The position numbers and the translations under genes were made by a program. From Clostridia bacterium (GTDB lineage Bacteria > Bacillota > Clostridia > Lachnospirales > Lachnospiraceae): DNA of 64,000 nt. The notes beneath the pieces were generated by a model. It was not told where the DNA came from. It did no database searches and worked only from the letters and a program-made list of their open reading frames with translations. How positions within the stretch are numbered: position 1 is the stretch's first letter; the number at the start of each line of letters is the position of its first letter. The stretch lies in the NCBI GenBank assembly GCA_009929525.1, contig SAAH01000002.1:24776-88775 (forward strand). Reading direction: 5' to 3'. Shown in pieces: positions 52,699 through 61,734 of the stretch.

Positions 52699-52727
52699 TT
52701 GCATTTTGCAGAGATATGTAGTATACT
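52699..52727 (+). promoter_or_regulatory. Promoter of rplS
   Basis: TTGCAT (52699-52704), 17 nt, TATACT (52722-52727). The transcript would have a leader of about 75 nt; Firmicutes often have an L19 leader here, but I could not confirm its fold. Confidence 0.7.
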
Positions 52728-52807
52728 TGCTGATGGTATTGATAAAAGAGATGGTCCTCTGTTACGAAGTGTATTAAGAACATCCGAAGAATAAAGGAGA
52801 TAAGAAA

Positions 52808-53155
52808 ATGAATCAGATTATTAAGAACATCGAAGATGCTCAGCTGAAAGCAGAAGTACCGGCATTCAATGTTGGTGATACCGTAAAAGTTTATGGTAAG
52901 ATCAAAGAGGGAAACCGTGAAAGAATCCAGATTTTCGAAGGTACTGTACTTAAGAAACAGGGCGGAAGCTGCCGTGCAACTTTCACAGTAAGAAAGAACT
53001 CTAATGGAATCGGCGTTGAGAAAACATGGCCGTTGCATTCTCCAAACGTTGAAAGAGTAGAAGTTGTAAGACGTGGTAAAGTAAGACGTGCAAAACTGAA
53101 CTACTTAAGAGGACGTATTGGTAAAGCTGCTAAGGTTAAAGAATTAGTAAAATAA
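52808..53155 (+). CDS. rplS: 50S ribosomal protein L19
   Basis: 115 aa basic protein with the L19 pattern: [82 protein letters not shown] (given as separate landmarks: [32 protein letters not shown]). RBS AAAGGAG. Own promoter and terminator. The genes lepB, rbgA and rnhB that follow match the conserved Firmicute order after rplS. Confidence 0.97.
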   Translation: MNQIIKNIEDAQLKAEVPAFNVGDTVKVYGKIKEGNRERIQIFEGTVLKKQGGSCRATFTVRKNSNGIGVEKTWPLHSPNVERVEVVRRGKVRRAKLNYLRGRIGKAAKVKELVK

Positions 53156-53167
53156 TATGTGAGATCG

Positions 53168-53204
53168 CAGGGGCAAATACTTATATGTACTTGCCCCTGT
53201 TTTG
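53168..53204 (+). terminator. Terminator after rplS
   Basis: CAGGGGCAAATAC, 6-nt loop, GTACTTGCCCCTG (one mismatch) and TTTTG tail; probably partial given the short U run. Confidence 0.75.
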
Positions 53205-53285
53205 TCATATGAAGAACTTACAAAGCAGTAAAAACAAAACAGAATTGAATAAAACTCCAGGTCGTAACCAATTGAGGAAGAGGAT

Positions 53286-53861
53286 ATGAGATTTTTTAAA
53301 GCAAGGTATGTAAGGGATTATATGGCGGCTGCAAAAGTCAAATCCGTCTTTTTGTGGATTATAGAAATTATTGCTGTGATTGGTATCGGATTTGTATTGG
53401 CAGTTGGTTTTGGGAAAACCACTGTTATGCAGGAAGGGTCCATGGACCCGACTATGGCAGCAGGCGATACGATGTTGATCAACAGAGCAGCATATAAGAT
53501 CGGTACGCCGAAGAGGGGAGATATTATCGCTTATAAGCTCAGTGATGATGAAAAGGCGAGTACGCACATCAAAAGAATCATTGGACTTCCGGGCGAAACA
53601 GTCCAGATCAAAGATGGACAGATACTGATAGATGGGGAGACATATCAGGAACAGAAGAATTTTCCGGCGATACAAAATCCTGGAATAGCAGAAACCTCCG
53701 TAACTCTGGGAAGCGGGGAGTATTTTGTGCTGGGCGATAATCGTAATAACAGCGAGGACAGCCGATTTGTGGATGTGGGAAATGTAAAGAAAAAAAACAT
53801 TATCGGAAAATTATGGTTTGTGGTTTCTCCGTGGGAGAAATTTGGCATCCTTAAAAAGTAA
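53286..53861 (+). CDS. lepB: Signal peptidase I
   Basis: 191 aa. One N-terminal transmembrane helix (VFLWIIEIIAVIGIGFVLAV). The catalytic dyad is S52 (MQEGSMDPTM) and K96 (THIKRIIGLPGE); GDNRNNSEDSR is the conserved box E. Cleaves signal peptides outside the membrane. The serine motif reads GSMDPT instead of the usual GSSMxPT. It lies 14 nt before rbgA. Confidence 0.93.
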   Translation: MRFFKARYVRDYMAAAKVKSVFLWIIEIIAVIGIGFVLAVGFGKTTVMQEGSMDPTMAAGDTMLINRAAYKIGTPKRGDIIAYKLSDDEKASTHIKRIIGLPGETVQIKDGQILIDGETYQEQKNFPAIQNPGIAETSVTLGSGEYFVLGDNRNNSEDSRFVDVGNVKKKNIIGKLWFVVSPWEKFGILKK

Positions 53862-53874
53862 AGGTAGGTAAAAT

Positions 53875-54747
53875 ATGGTTCTGCAGTGGTATCCTGGTCA
53901 TATGACCAAAGCGAAAAGGCAGATGCAGGAAGAATTAAAACTGATAGACCTTGTGATTGAACTGGTAGATGCAAGAGTTCCGCTTAGCAGCAGGAACCCT
54001 GATATTGACGAGCTTGGAAAGAATAAAGCTCGTCTTATTCTGCTTAACAAGGCTGATCTGGCGGATGACAGATATAATGAAAGATGGACAACATATTTTC
54101 AGAATAAAGGTTTTTATGTTTTGAAAGTTAATTCCAAGTCTGGTACAGGACTAAAATCTATTCAGGGTGTCATTCAGGAAGCCTGCAAAGAGAAGATTGA
54201 AAGAGATAAACGAAGAGGGATCAAGAATCGTCCGATCCGTGCGATGGTTGTAGGTATACCAAATGTCGGAAAATCTACGTTCATTAATTCTTATGCAGGG
54301 AAAGCGTGTACAAAGACTGGCAACAAACCTGGTGTTACAAAAGGCAAGCAGTGGATTCGTCTGAATCGCACTCTGGAACTCCTTGATACTCCAGGAATCC
54401 TCTGGCCAAAGTTTGAAGATCAGGAGGCGGCAAAACGTCTGGCCTGTATCGGATCGATCAAGGATGAACTTTTGAATATCGAAGAACTTTCACTGGAATT
54501 GCTGGCATATATAAGGGAAAATTATCCGGGAGCTCTCAATGCGAGATACAATATCTCAGAAGAAGGAACTCCGTTGTCTTTGCTGGAAGGTATCGCAGAG
54601 AACAGAAAATGTCTGATCCGCGGTCAGGAACTTGACTATGCAAAATCGGCAAATATATTGATGGATGAATTCAGAAGTGGAAAACTGGGGAAGATAACCC
54701 TGGAATATCCGGAGGTTCCAACAAAAGAAAATGAAAACGATCAGTGA
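53875..54747 (+). CDS. rbgA: Ribosome biogenesis GTPase RbgA (YlqF)
   Basis: 290 aa GTPase with motif order G4-G5-G1-G2-G3 (NKADL early, then GIPNVGKSTFINS, later DTPGILWPK), the family's own circular permutation. The N-terminal QWYPGHMTKAKRQM is diagnostic. Acts in late 50S assembly. Its end overlaps rnhB by 17 nt. Confidence 0.96.
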   Translation: MVLQWYPGHMTKAKRQMQEELKLIDLVIELVDARVPLSSRNPDIDELGKNKARLILLNKADLADDRYNERWTTYFQNKGFYVLKVNSKSGTGLKSIQGVIQEACKEKIERDKRRGIKNRPIRAMVVGIPNVGKSTFINSYAGKACTKTGNKPGVTKGKQWIRLNRTLELLDTPGILWPKFEDQEAAKRLACIGSIKDELLNIEELSLELLAYIRENYPGALNARYNISEEGTPLSLLEGIAENRKCLIRGQELDYAKSANILMDEFRSGKLGKITLEYPEVPTKENENDQ

Positions 54748-55489
54748 GATAAAAAAAGAACTTGAATGTGCAGGCGATATCGAAAGGGAAGAACTTCTCA
54801 AACAGTATCAGGAAGACACGAGAAATGGTGTTGCTGCATTGATTCTGAAATACAAAAAACAAAAAGAAAAACTTGAGAATGAAAAAGAGCGGACGGAAAG
54901 TCTGAAGGTCTATGAAAAAAAATACGACCATCTGGGCTATGTCTGCGGCATAGATGAAGCGGGCAGAGGCCCATTGGCCGGCCCGGTTGTGGCCGGTGCT
55001 GTTATTTTACCAAAAGATAGTCAGATTTTATGGCTGAATGATTCAAAACAGCTCTCTGCGAAACGGCGGGAAGAGCTGTATGATGTGATCATGAAGGAAG
55101 CGGTTGCTGTAGGTGTGGGCTATGCAAGTCCTGCAAGGATAGACGAGATCAATATCCTACAGGCAACCTATGAGGCGATGAGGGAAGCGGTTTCAAAGCT
55201 TTCCGTTTTACCGCAGATACTTCTGAATGATGCGGTGACTATACCGGGGATAGATCTTCCACAGGTGCCGATCATCAAAGGAGATGCGAAAAGTGTTTCG
55301 ATCGCAGCAGCAAGTATTATCGCAAAAGTAACAAGAGATCGTCTGATGCTGGAATATGATAAGATCATGCCGGAATACGGTTTTGCATCTCATAAAGGTT
55401 ATGGAGCAAAAAGCCATATAGAAGCAATCCAAAAGTATGGTCCAACACCGATCCACAGGAAGACATTTATTAAGAATTTTGTAGAGTAA
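54731..55489 (+). CDS. rnhB: Ribonuclease HII
   Basis: 252 aa. Catalytic GIDEAGRGPLAGPVVAGAV, NDSKQLS, KGDAKSVSIAAASIIAKVTRDR and the C-terminal FASHKGYGAKSHIEAI. A 65-aa N-terminal extension is charged and helical (KKQKEKLENEKERTES), as in longer Firmicute RNase HII. Removes ribonucleotides from DNA. Translationally coupled to rbgA. Confidence 0.95.
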   Translation: MKTISEIKKELECAGDIEREELLKQYQEDTRNGVAALILKYKKQKEKLENEKERTESLKVYEKKYDHLGYVCGIDEAGRGPLAGPVVAGAVILPKDSQILWLNDSKQLSAKRREELYDVIMKEAVAVGVGYASPARIDEINILQATYEAMREAVSKLSVLPQILLNDAVTIPGIDLPQVPIIKGDAKSVSIAAASIIAKVTRDRLMLEYDKIMPEYGFASHKGYGAKSHIEAIQKYGPTPIHRKTFIKNFVE

Positions 55490-55511
55490 ATCGAGGAAGG
55501 GTAATGATTTC

Positions 55512-55868
55512 TTGAATAAAAGAGAAGTAGGCGCCTGGCAGGAACAGAGGGTATGTGAGTACCTGATGGAAGCTGGATATAAGATTCTGGAACATAACTA
55601 TCGCTGTCGTCTGGGAGAAATAGATATAATAGCCCGTCACAAGGGCTATCTGGTATTTGTGGAAGTAAAATACAGGAAAAACGAAGCGGAAGGAACTCCG
55701 GAAGAGGCGGTAAATCTAAGAAAACAGAGAAAAATCTCTAAAGTTGCAGCATGGTACATGAATGAAAAAGGGCTGGATATCTATACTCCGGTTCGCTTTG
55801 ATGTGGCGGCAGCAACACCGGAAGAGATCAGGATCCATGAAAATGCTTTTGATTATCAATACTTGTAG
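55512..55868 (+). CDS. yraN: UPF0102/YraN family putative endonuclease
   Basis: 118 aa restriction-endonuclease-like fold: GAWQEQRVCEYLMEAGYKILEHNYRC, LGEIDIIARHKGYLVFVEVKYR carries the GEID...VEVK nuclease core. No in vivo role is firmly known. The start appears to be TTG 55512, preceded by GAGGAAGG; no ATG in frame fits better. It usually follows rnhB, as here. Confidence 0.9.
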   Translation: MNKREVGAWQEQRVCEYLMEAGYKILEHNYRCRLGEIDIIARHKGYLVFVEVKYRKNEAEGTPEEAVNLRKQRKISKVAAWYMNEKGLDIYTPVRFDVAAATPEEIRIHENAFDYQYL

Positions 55869-55891
55869 GAATAGTGTACAAAGGAGAACGT

Positions 55892-56773
55892 ATGCACAAG
55901 GAATATGAGAATGATTTTGGTTATATAAAATATAAACGGAATGATCCCAAAAGTGTAAGGATCAATCATACAAATGATGTGACCTATCTGACATATCCAT
56001 CTTTGGAGGCTACAGACAGTGTCATACATGGATTTTCAACACGATTGGGCGGGGTAAGTGAAGGAATCTATTCCTCTATGAATCTCAGCTTTACAAGAGG
56101 CGATGATCCAGAAGCAGTTTTTGAAAATTACCGAAGGATATCTGCGGCAATCGGATTTTCAGTGGAAAGTATCGTTTGCTCTGATCAGACTCATACCACG
56201 AATGTACGAAAAGTGGACAGGAGTGACTGCCAAAAAGGTGTAGCGATTCCTAGAGACTACAGTGATGTAGACGGGTTGATCACAAATGATCCTGAAGTGA
56301 CGCTGGCAACCTTTTATGCGGACTGCGTTCCTTTATATCTGGTCGATCCCATAAAGCGGGCGATCGGACTTAGTCATTCGGGATGGCGGGGGACTGTCGG
56401 TAAGATCGGAAAGATAACTGTGGAGAGGATGAACTGCGAGTTTGGCTGCCAGCCTGAGGATATTATCGCAGTGATCGGTCCGTCCATCTGTATGGAATGT
56501 TATGAAGTCAGTGAAGATGTGGCAGATGAATTTTATAGGGCTTATCCAGAAGAAAAATGGGAGAGCCTGCTTCTTGATAAAGGCAATGGAAAGTATCAGC
56601 TTGATTTGTGGGAAGCCTGCCGGGAAAACTTTCTGGAAGCGGGAGTATTAAAAGAACATATCACGATGCCTCAGATCTGTACCTGCTGTAATCCGGATTT
56701 TTTATATTCGCATCGTGCTTCGAAAGGAAAAAGAGGAAATCTTGCAGCTTTTTTGAAATTAAAAGATGTTTAA
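55892..56773 (+). CDS. pgeF: Peptidoglycan editing factor PgeF / YfiH (multicopper polyphenol oxidase fold)
   Basis: 293 aa. Family motifs: HGFSTRLGGVSEGIYSSMNL, QTHTTNV, DGLITN, FYADCVPLYL, SHSGWRGT, IGPSICMECYEV and QICTCCNPDFLYSHRASKGKRGN. The Zn/Cu-site His and Cys residues are retained. Related proteins hydrolyse misincorporated peptidoglycan precursors or act on purine nucleosides. ATG 55892 follows AAAGGAG at 5 nt; GTG 55874 is rejected. Confidence 0.9.
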   Translation: MHKEYENDFGYIKYKRNDPKSVRINHTNDVTYLTYPSLEATDSVIHGFSTRLGGVSEGIYSSMNLSFTRGDDPEAVFENYRRISAAIGFSVESIVCSDQTHTTNVRKVDRSDCQKGVAIPRDYSDVDGLITNDPEVTLATFYADCVPLYLVDPIKRAIGLSHSGWRGTVGKIGKITVERMNCEFGCQPEDIIAVIGPSICMECYEVSEDVADEFYRAYPEEKWESLLLDKGNGKYQLDLWEACRENFLEAGVLKEHITMPQICTCCNPDFLYSHRASKGKRGNLAAFLKLKDV

Positions 56774-56789
56774 GCGGTAAAAAGTATAA

Positions 56790-56840
56790 AAAAATGGTGT
56801 ACAGACTGAACGAACATAACAGTTTGTACACCATTTCTTT
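56790..56840. terminator. Bidirectional terminator (pgeF / prs)
   Basis: AAATGGTGTACAGACTG pairs with CAGTTTGTACACCATTT (one mismatch), followed by CTTTATA; A-rich on the other side. Confidence 0.8.
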
Positions 56841-56843
56841 ATA

Positions 56844-58025
56844 TTATTTTGATTTATTATTTTGATTTTCTGCCAACAGTTTTTTGATCTTTGCTGTTGT
56901 GGAACGAACTTTTTCTACAGATACGTCATAATTTAAGGTATCCATAATGCTTGCCAGATATTTGCCCATATCAGCAGGCTCATAATAAGGACGATCGATA
57001 AGATCCTGTGTACGATAATTCAGATCAGTAGTGATTACTTTATGAATATATCCTTTTTCATAATATTCATCGAACTTGTCAAGACCATCTGTGAAAAGAC
57101 CGAAAGTAGTACAAACAAACACGCGGTTTGCATTTCTTTCTTTGAGCTGTTTTGCAACATCGAGCATACTCTCGCCAGAAGAAATCATATCGTCGATAAC
57201 GATAACATCTTTTCCTGCAACGGAATCACCTAAGAACTCATGAGCTACGATAGGGTTCTTTCCGTTGATCACGGTAGAATAGTCGCGGCGTTTGTAGAAC
57301 ATACCCATATCTACTCCCAGAATATTGGAGAAATATACGGCTCTTGCCATAGCACCTTCATCCGGGCTTATGATCATCAAATGCTCGTTGTCTATCTGAA
57401 GATCAGGAACAGAACGAAGCAGTGCTTTTAAAAACTGATATGTTGGCATGAAATTATCAAAACCATATAACGGAATCGCATTCTGTACACGAGGATCATG
57501 TGCATCAAATGTGATGATATTGGAAACTCCCATGTTGATCAATTCCTGAAGTGCGAGAGCGCAGTCCAAAGATTCACGTTTGCTGCGTTTGTGCTGTCTG
57601 CCCTCATATAAGAAAGGCATGATAACGTTGATTCTGTGTGCTTTTCCAGTTGCTGCGGAAATAATTCTTTTCAAATCCTGATAATGATCGTCTGGTGACA
57701 TGTGATTTTCATAACCGCACACTTTGTAGGTGATGCTGTAATTTGTAACATCACACATGATGTATAAGTCTACACCTCTTATGGATTCGTTGATTTTTCC
57801 TTTTGCTTCGCCAGTACCAAATCTTGGGCATTCACAATCGATAAGAAAAGATTCTTCAGAATAGCCGGACCAGGAAATGCCGGTTTTCTGGTGAGAAACA
57901 AGCTCTTTACGAAATTGAACCAGGTAGCTGTCTACATTTTTGGCCAGTTCCTGGCAGCCTTCTAATGCTGCTATCTTAATTGGCGCGACGGGAATAGATG
58001 TTTCCAATAAATCTAAATTTGCCAT
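56844..58025 (-). CDS. prs: Atypical long ribose-phosphate pyrophosphokinase (PRPP synthetase)
   Basis: 393 aa, against about 315 for classical PRPP synthetases. The two-domain PRPP synthase fold is recognisable: INVIMPFLYEGRQHKRSKRES (classic VIPYFGYARQD/RKxRxREP), FDAHDPRVQNAIPLYGFDN (classic DLHxxQIQGFFxxPVDN) and the PRPP loop VIVIDDMISSGESMLDVA. The usual metal-binding histidine motif and STS-NDNLMEL segment are replaced (MCDVTNYSITYK). An N-terminal extension and a C-terminal tail are added. Makes PRPP for nucleotides and amino acids. ATG 58025 has GGAGG 5 nt upstream. Confidence 0.85.
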   Translation of the reverse strand: MANLDLLETSIPVAPIKIAALEGCQELAKNVDSYLVQFRKELVSHQKTGISWSGYSEESFLIDCECPRFGTGEAKGKINESIRGVDLYIMCDVTNYSITYKVCGYENHMSPDDHYQDLKRIISAATGKAHRINVIMPFLYEGRQHKRSKRESLDCALALQELINMGVSNIITFDAHDPRVQNAIPLYGFDNFMPTYQFLKALLRSVPDLQIDNEHLMIISPDEGAMARAVYFSNILGVDMGMFYKRRDYSTVINGKNPIVAHEFLGDSVAGKDVIVIDDMISSGESMLDVAKQLKERNANRVFVCTTFGLFTDGLDKFDEYYEKGYIHKVITTDLNYRTQDLIDRPYYEPADMGKYLASIMDTLNYDVSVEKVRSTTAKIKKLLAENQNNKSK

Positions 58026-58073
58026 ATTAACCTCCACATAGCGTGATTTTACTTATTATTAACAGACATATTA

Positions 58074-58102
58074 GTTATACATTAGAAATTGTACTCCGTC
58101 AA
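58074..58102 (-). promoter_or_regulatory. Promoter of prs
   Basis: Reverse strand: TTGACG (58102-58097), 17 nt, TATAAC (58079-58074). Confidence 0.75.
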
Positions 58103-58184
58103 GAATGATGTCGCAATCTTGTGAAAAATTACGGAATTTGCCGATTTTTTGCATGATGTTTGGACGAAGTGACTATTGGGGAAG

Positions 58185-58213
58185 TTGACAGGTAAGCAAG
58201 GAAAAATTATAAT
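58185..58213 (+). promoter_or_regulatory. Perfect-consensus sigma-A promoter (P1)
   Basis: TTGACA (58185-58190), exactly 17 nt, TATAAT (58208-58213). It lies in the 345-nt gap between prs and the DUF512 gene and is the best promoter in the window. About 150 nt of leader would precede the gene; I see no terminator or known RNA in it. Confidence 0.8.
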
Positions 58214-58264
58214 AAAGTGTAATATAGATTCGAAAGTTTGTTGGGTTTTATCATTCAGAGTTAC

Positions 58265-58293
58265 TTGACAAGCGGGAATATGTTCTATATAGT
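58265..58293 (+). promoter_or_regulatory. Second promoter of the DUF512-der operon (P2)
   Basis: TTGACA (58265-58270), 17 nt, TATAGT (58288-58293), 78 nt before the preferred start of the radical SAM gene. Confidence 0.7.
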
Positions 58294-58370
58294 TATAAAG
58301 ATTATAAATTGCTGTAGCTGTTTAAATGTATTTTAAACGGATCGATGTAGTGGAACGGAGAAAAGGGAAG

Positions 58371-59762
58371 ATGAAGAATACCAGGCACATAATAAAGAAC
58401 GTTTTGCCTGACAGTATCGCACAGGAGTTGGAACTTGAAGCGGGCGATGAATTGATTTCTATTAATGGGCAGCCGATTGAAGACGTATTTGACTACCATT
58501 ATCTTATAAATGATGAAAATCTGGAGATTCTCATACTGAAAAGTAATCAGGAAGAATGGGAACTGGAGATAGAAAAAGATTATGATGAGGATCTGGGGAT
58601 AGAATTTGAGAGCAGTCTGATGGATGAATATCGTTCCTGCAGTAATCACTGTATTTTCTGTTTTATCGATCAGATGCCGCCGGGGATGCGGGAAACGTTG
58701 TATTTTAAGGATGATGATTCGAGACTGTCTTTTTTACAGGGGAATTATGTTACACTGACTAATATGAGCGACCATGATATTGAACGTATTATCCAATATC
58801 ATCTTGCACCTATTAATATATCCTTTCATACGACCAACCCACAGCTTCGATGTAAGATGCTGAATAATCGATTTGCCGGAGATGTCCTTTCCAAAGTACA
58901 GAAGTTGTATGATGCTGGAATCGAGATGAATGGTCAGATCGTATTATGCAAAGGCATCAATGATGGTGAAGAACTGGAGAGAACGATTTGTGATCTTAGC
59001 GGTTATCTTCCATATCTTAAAAGTGTTTCCATCGTACCGGTTGGAATCAGCAGGTACAGAGACGGACTTTTTGAGATGAAACCATTTGAAAAGGAAGATG
59101 CTCTTAAAGTACTTTCCTCTGTACATCAGTGGCAGGAAAAGATATATAAAGAATACGGTCTGCATTTTGTGCATTGCAGTGATGAATGGTATATACTTGC
59201 CGGAAAACCCATGCCTTCGGAGGATACCTATGATGGATATCTTCAGCTCGAAAATGGAGTGGGGATGCTAAGACTTTTACAGACAGAAGTAGAGGAGTCC
59301 CTTGAGAATCTGGAAGGAGATCCGAGAAAAAGAAAAGTATCCGTAGCAACTGGAAAGCTGGCGGCACCATACCTGGAAGAATATATTTCACAGATAAAGA
59401 AAAAATATCCAGGTATCGATGCGAAAGTCCATGCCATAAGAAATGACTTCTTTGGGGAGATGATCACAGTATCCGGACTGGTAACAGGTCAGGATATCAT
59501 AGCCCAGTTAAAAGGAAAAGATTTGGGAGAATGTCTTTTGATACCGTGCAATATGCTGCGGGCAGGAGAAAATGTTTTTCTGGATGATGTTACAGTTGAA
59601 GAAATAGAAACTAAGCTGGAGGTGTCCGTGATCGTTGTTGACGAGGGTGGTGCATCTTTAGTACATGCGGTCATTGATAAGGATGGCCAAAAGAGTCATA
59701 GAAGGAGACAGATATATGAGCAAGCCGATAGTAGCAATTGTGGGACGTCCGAATGTAGGTAA
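58371..59762 (+). CDS. DUF512 family radical SAM protein with N-terminal PDZ-like domain
   Basis: 463 aa. A short PDZ-like domain (residues about 3-60, AQELELEAGDELISINGQPIEDV) precedes the radical SAM cluster motif C90-x3-C94-x2-C97 (RSCSNHCIFCFID). Conserved MPPGMRETLYFKDDDSRLSFLQGNYVTLTN and, further on, the DUF512 domain (CSDEWYILAG). The substrate is unknown; the family is widespread and conserved in Clostridia and usually sits next to der, as here. Its last 47 nt overlap der in another frame. ATG 58371 is chosen at the PDZ start. No cofactor or peptide gene nearby suggests its product. Confidence 0.88.
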   Translation: MKNTRHIIKNVLPDSIAQELELEAGDELISINGQPIEDVFDYHYLINDENLEILILKSNQEEWELEIEKDYDEDLGIEFESSLMDEYRSCSNHCIFCFIDQMPPGMRETLYFKDDDSRLSFLQGNYVTLTNMSDHDIERIIQYHLAPINISFHTTNPQLRCKMLNNRFAGDVLSKVQKLYDAGIEMNGQIVLCKGINDGEELERTICDLSGYLPYLKSVSIVPVGISRYRDGLFEMKPFEKEDALKVLSSVHQWQEKIYKEYGLHFVHCSDEWYILAGKPMPSEDTYDGYLQLENGVGMLRLLQTEVEESLENLEGDPRKRKVSVATGKLAAPYLEEYISQIKKKYPGIDAKVHAIRNDFFGEMITVSGLVTGQDIIAQLKGKDLGECLLIPCNMLRAGENVFLDDVTVEEIETKLEVSVIVVDEGGASLVHAVIDKDGQKSHRRRQIYEQADSSNCGTSECR

Positions 59763-61041
59763 ATCAACTTTATTTAATGTACTTGCAGGAGACACCATTT
59801 CTATAGTAAAAGACACCCCGGGTGTAACACGAGACAGGATATATGCCGATGCAGCATGGCTGAATTATAATTTTACATTGATCGATACGGGCGGAATAGA
59901 GCCGGAATCAAAAGATGTGATTCTGGGACAGATGAGAGATCAGGCACAGATCGCCATTGATACTGCCGATGTGATCATATTTATCACAGACGTTCGTCAG
60001 GGACTTGTGGATGCAGATTCAAAAGTTGCAGATATGCTTCGAAGAAGTGGAAAGCCGGTGATCCTTGCAGTAAATAAAGTAGACAGCTTTGAAAAATACA
60101 TGCCGGATGTCTATGAATTTTATAATCTGGGTATTGGTGATCCGGTTCCGATCTCTGCTTCAAGTAAGTTGGGTATCGGTGATCTGTTGGATGAAGTAGT
60201 AAAGTATTTTCAGACGGATGGGGAGAATGAAGAAGAAAATGAGATTCCTCACGTGGCTATCGTAGGAAAGCCAAACGTTGGAAAGTCTTCTATTGTCAAT
60301 AAACTTCTGGGACAGAACCGTGTGATCGTATCCAATGTTGCAGGAACGACTCGTGATGCCATAGATACCAATATCATGTGGAATGGACAGGAATATGTAT
60401 TTATCGATACGGCAGGGCTCAGGAAAAAGAATAAAATCAAAGAAGAACTGGAACGATTCAGTATCATCCGTACAGTGACTGCTGTAGAGCGTGCGGACGT
60501 TGTTATCGTTGTGATCGATGCAGTAGAGGGCATAACGGAGCAGGACGCTAAAATCGCCGGAATAGCCCACGAGAGAGGCAAAGGAATCATCATCGCGGTA
60601 AACAAATGGGATGCCATTGAAAAAGATGATAAAACGATTTACAAATTCACAAACAAAGTACGTGAAGTATTGGCTTATATGCCTTATGCGGAAGTTATAT
60701 TTATCTCGGCACAGACAGGACAAAGACTGCCTAAGTTATTTGAAACGATTGATATGGTTTTAGAGAATCAGTCACTTCGTGTTCAGACAGGAGTCCTTAA
60801 TGAAATCATGACAGAAGCGGTTGCACTGCAGCAGCCACCTTCAGATAAGGGAAAACGTCTCAAGTTATTCTATATGACACAGGTATCTGTTAAGCCGCCG
60901 ACATTTGTTATCTTTGTCAATGACAAAGAACTGATGCATTTTTCTTATACGAGATATCTTGAAAACAGGATCAGGGATGCCTTTGGTTTCAGAGGGACAT
61001 CTTTGAAATTTATTGTTCGCGAACGTAATGGTGAAAAATAA
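59716..61041 (+). CDS. der: Ribosome biogenesis GTPase Der (EngA)
   Basis: 441 aa with two tandem G domains: GRPNVGKSTLFN near residue 10 and GKPNVGKSSIVNK near 185, each with DTGG/DTAG and NKVD/NKWD motifs, and a C-terminal KH-like domain (KLFYMTQVSVKPPTFVIFVND). Needed for 50S assembly. ATG 59716 (MSKPIVAIVG) has AAGGAG upstream; the start lies inside the DUF512 gene, which suggests coupled translation. Confidence 0.97.
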   Translation: MSKPIVAIVGRPNVGKSTLFNVLAGDTISIVKDTPGVTRDRIYADAAWLNYNFTLIDTGGIEPESKDVILGQMRDQAQIAIDTADVIIFITDVRQGLVDADSKVADMLRRSGKPVILAVNKVDSFEKYMPDVYEFYNLGIGDPVPISASSKLGIGDLLDEVVKYFQTDGENEEENEIPHVAIVGKPNVGKSSIVNKLLGQNRVIVSNVAGTTRDAIDTNIMWNGQEYVFIDTAGLRKKNKIKEELERFSIIRTVTAVERADVVIVVIDAVEGITEQDAKIAGIAHERGKGIIIAVNKWDAIEKDDKTIYKFTNKVREVLAYMPYAEVIFISAQTGQRLPKLFETIDMVLENQSLRVQTGVLNEIMTEAVALQQPPSDKGKRLKLFYMTQVSVKPPTFVIFVNDKELMHFSYTRYLENRIRDAFGFRGTSLKFIVRERNGEK

Positions 61042-61077
61042 GTTATTGATCATTTTAGGGGATGGGAGCGAAAAAAG

Positions 61078-61722
61078 ATGCTTGAACGTTTGATTTGTAT
61101 CGCAATAGGATATGTCTGTGGACTTTTCCAGACTTCTTATTTGTATGGAAAAGCTCATGGAATCGATATTCGTAACTACGGAAGCGGGAATGCTGGAACG
61201 ACAAATGCACTTCGTACCTTGGGAACAAAAGCAGGTGCGATCACATTTTTAGGAGATTGTTTTAAGTGTGTAGTTGCCGTACTGATCATAAGAATCATAT
61301 TTGGAAACAGCCATCATGATATTATAAGACTTTTGGGATTATATGGGGCGGCAGGCACGATCCTTGGACATAATTTTCCGTTTTTCCTTAAGTTTAAAGG
61401 CGGCAAGGGAATTGCAGCCACAGCAGGACTGTTGGTTTCTTTTGACTGGAGACTGACACTGGCAGCACTGATCGTATTTTTGATTGTTTTTTTTGCTACA
61501 CATTATGTTTCTTTGGGATCACTGGCAGTGTACGTTGTATTTGTGGGTGGTCTGATCATCTTGGGACAAACGGACCAGTTTGACATGGATGTGGCCCGGA
61601 TACATGAGATGTACATTTTGGCATTATTGCTGGCAGCACTGGCGGTGTACAAACACAGGGCAAACATCGTTCGTCTTATTCATGGAAATGAAAATAAAAC
61701 TTATTTGAAGAAGAAAAAGTAG
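61078..61722 (+). CDS. plsY: Acyl-phosphate glycerol-3-phosphate acyltransferase PlsY
   Basis: 214 aa, about five to six transmembrane helices. Motifs SGNAGTTNALRTLG (motif 1), HNFPFFLKFKGGKGIAATAG (motif 2) are those of PlsY, which makes lysophosphatidic acid from glycerol-3-phosphate. Located directly before gpsA, which makes glycerol-3-phosphate: a functional pair. RBS GGGAG before ATG 61078. Confidence 0.95.
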   Translation: MLERLICIAIGYVCGLFQTSYLYGKAHGIDIRNYGSGNAGTTNALRTLGTKAGAITFLGDCFKCVVAVLIIRIIFGNSHHDIIRLLGLYGAAGTILGHNFPFFLKFKGGKGIAATAGLLVSFDWRLTLAALIVFLIVFFATHYVSLGSLAVYVVFVGGLIILGQTDQFDMDVARIHEMYILALLLAALAVYKHRANIVRLIHGNENKTYLKKKK

Positions 61723-61734
61723 CGGAGGTGTCCG

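Noticed and set aside
53875..54747. Unusual GTPase motif order in RbgA
   Set aside because: The permuted order is the normal state of the YlqF/RbgA family and not special to this genome.
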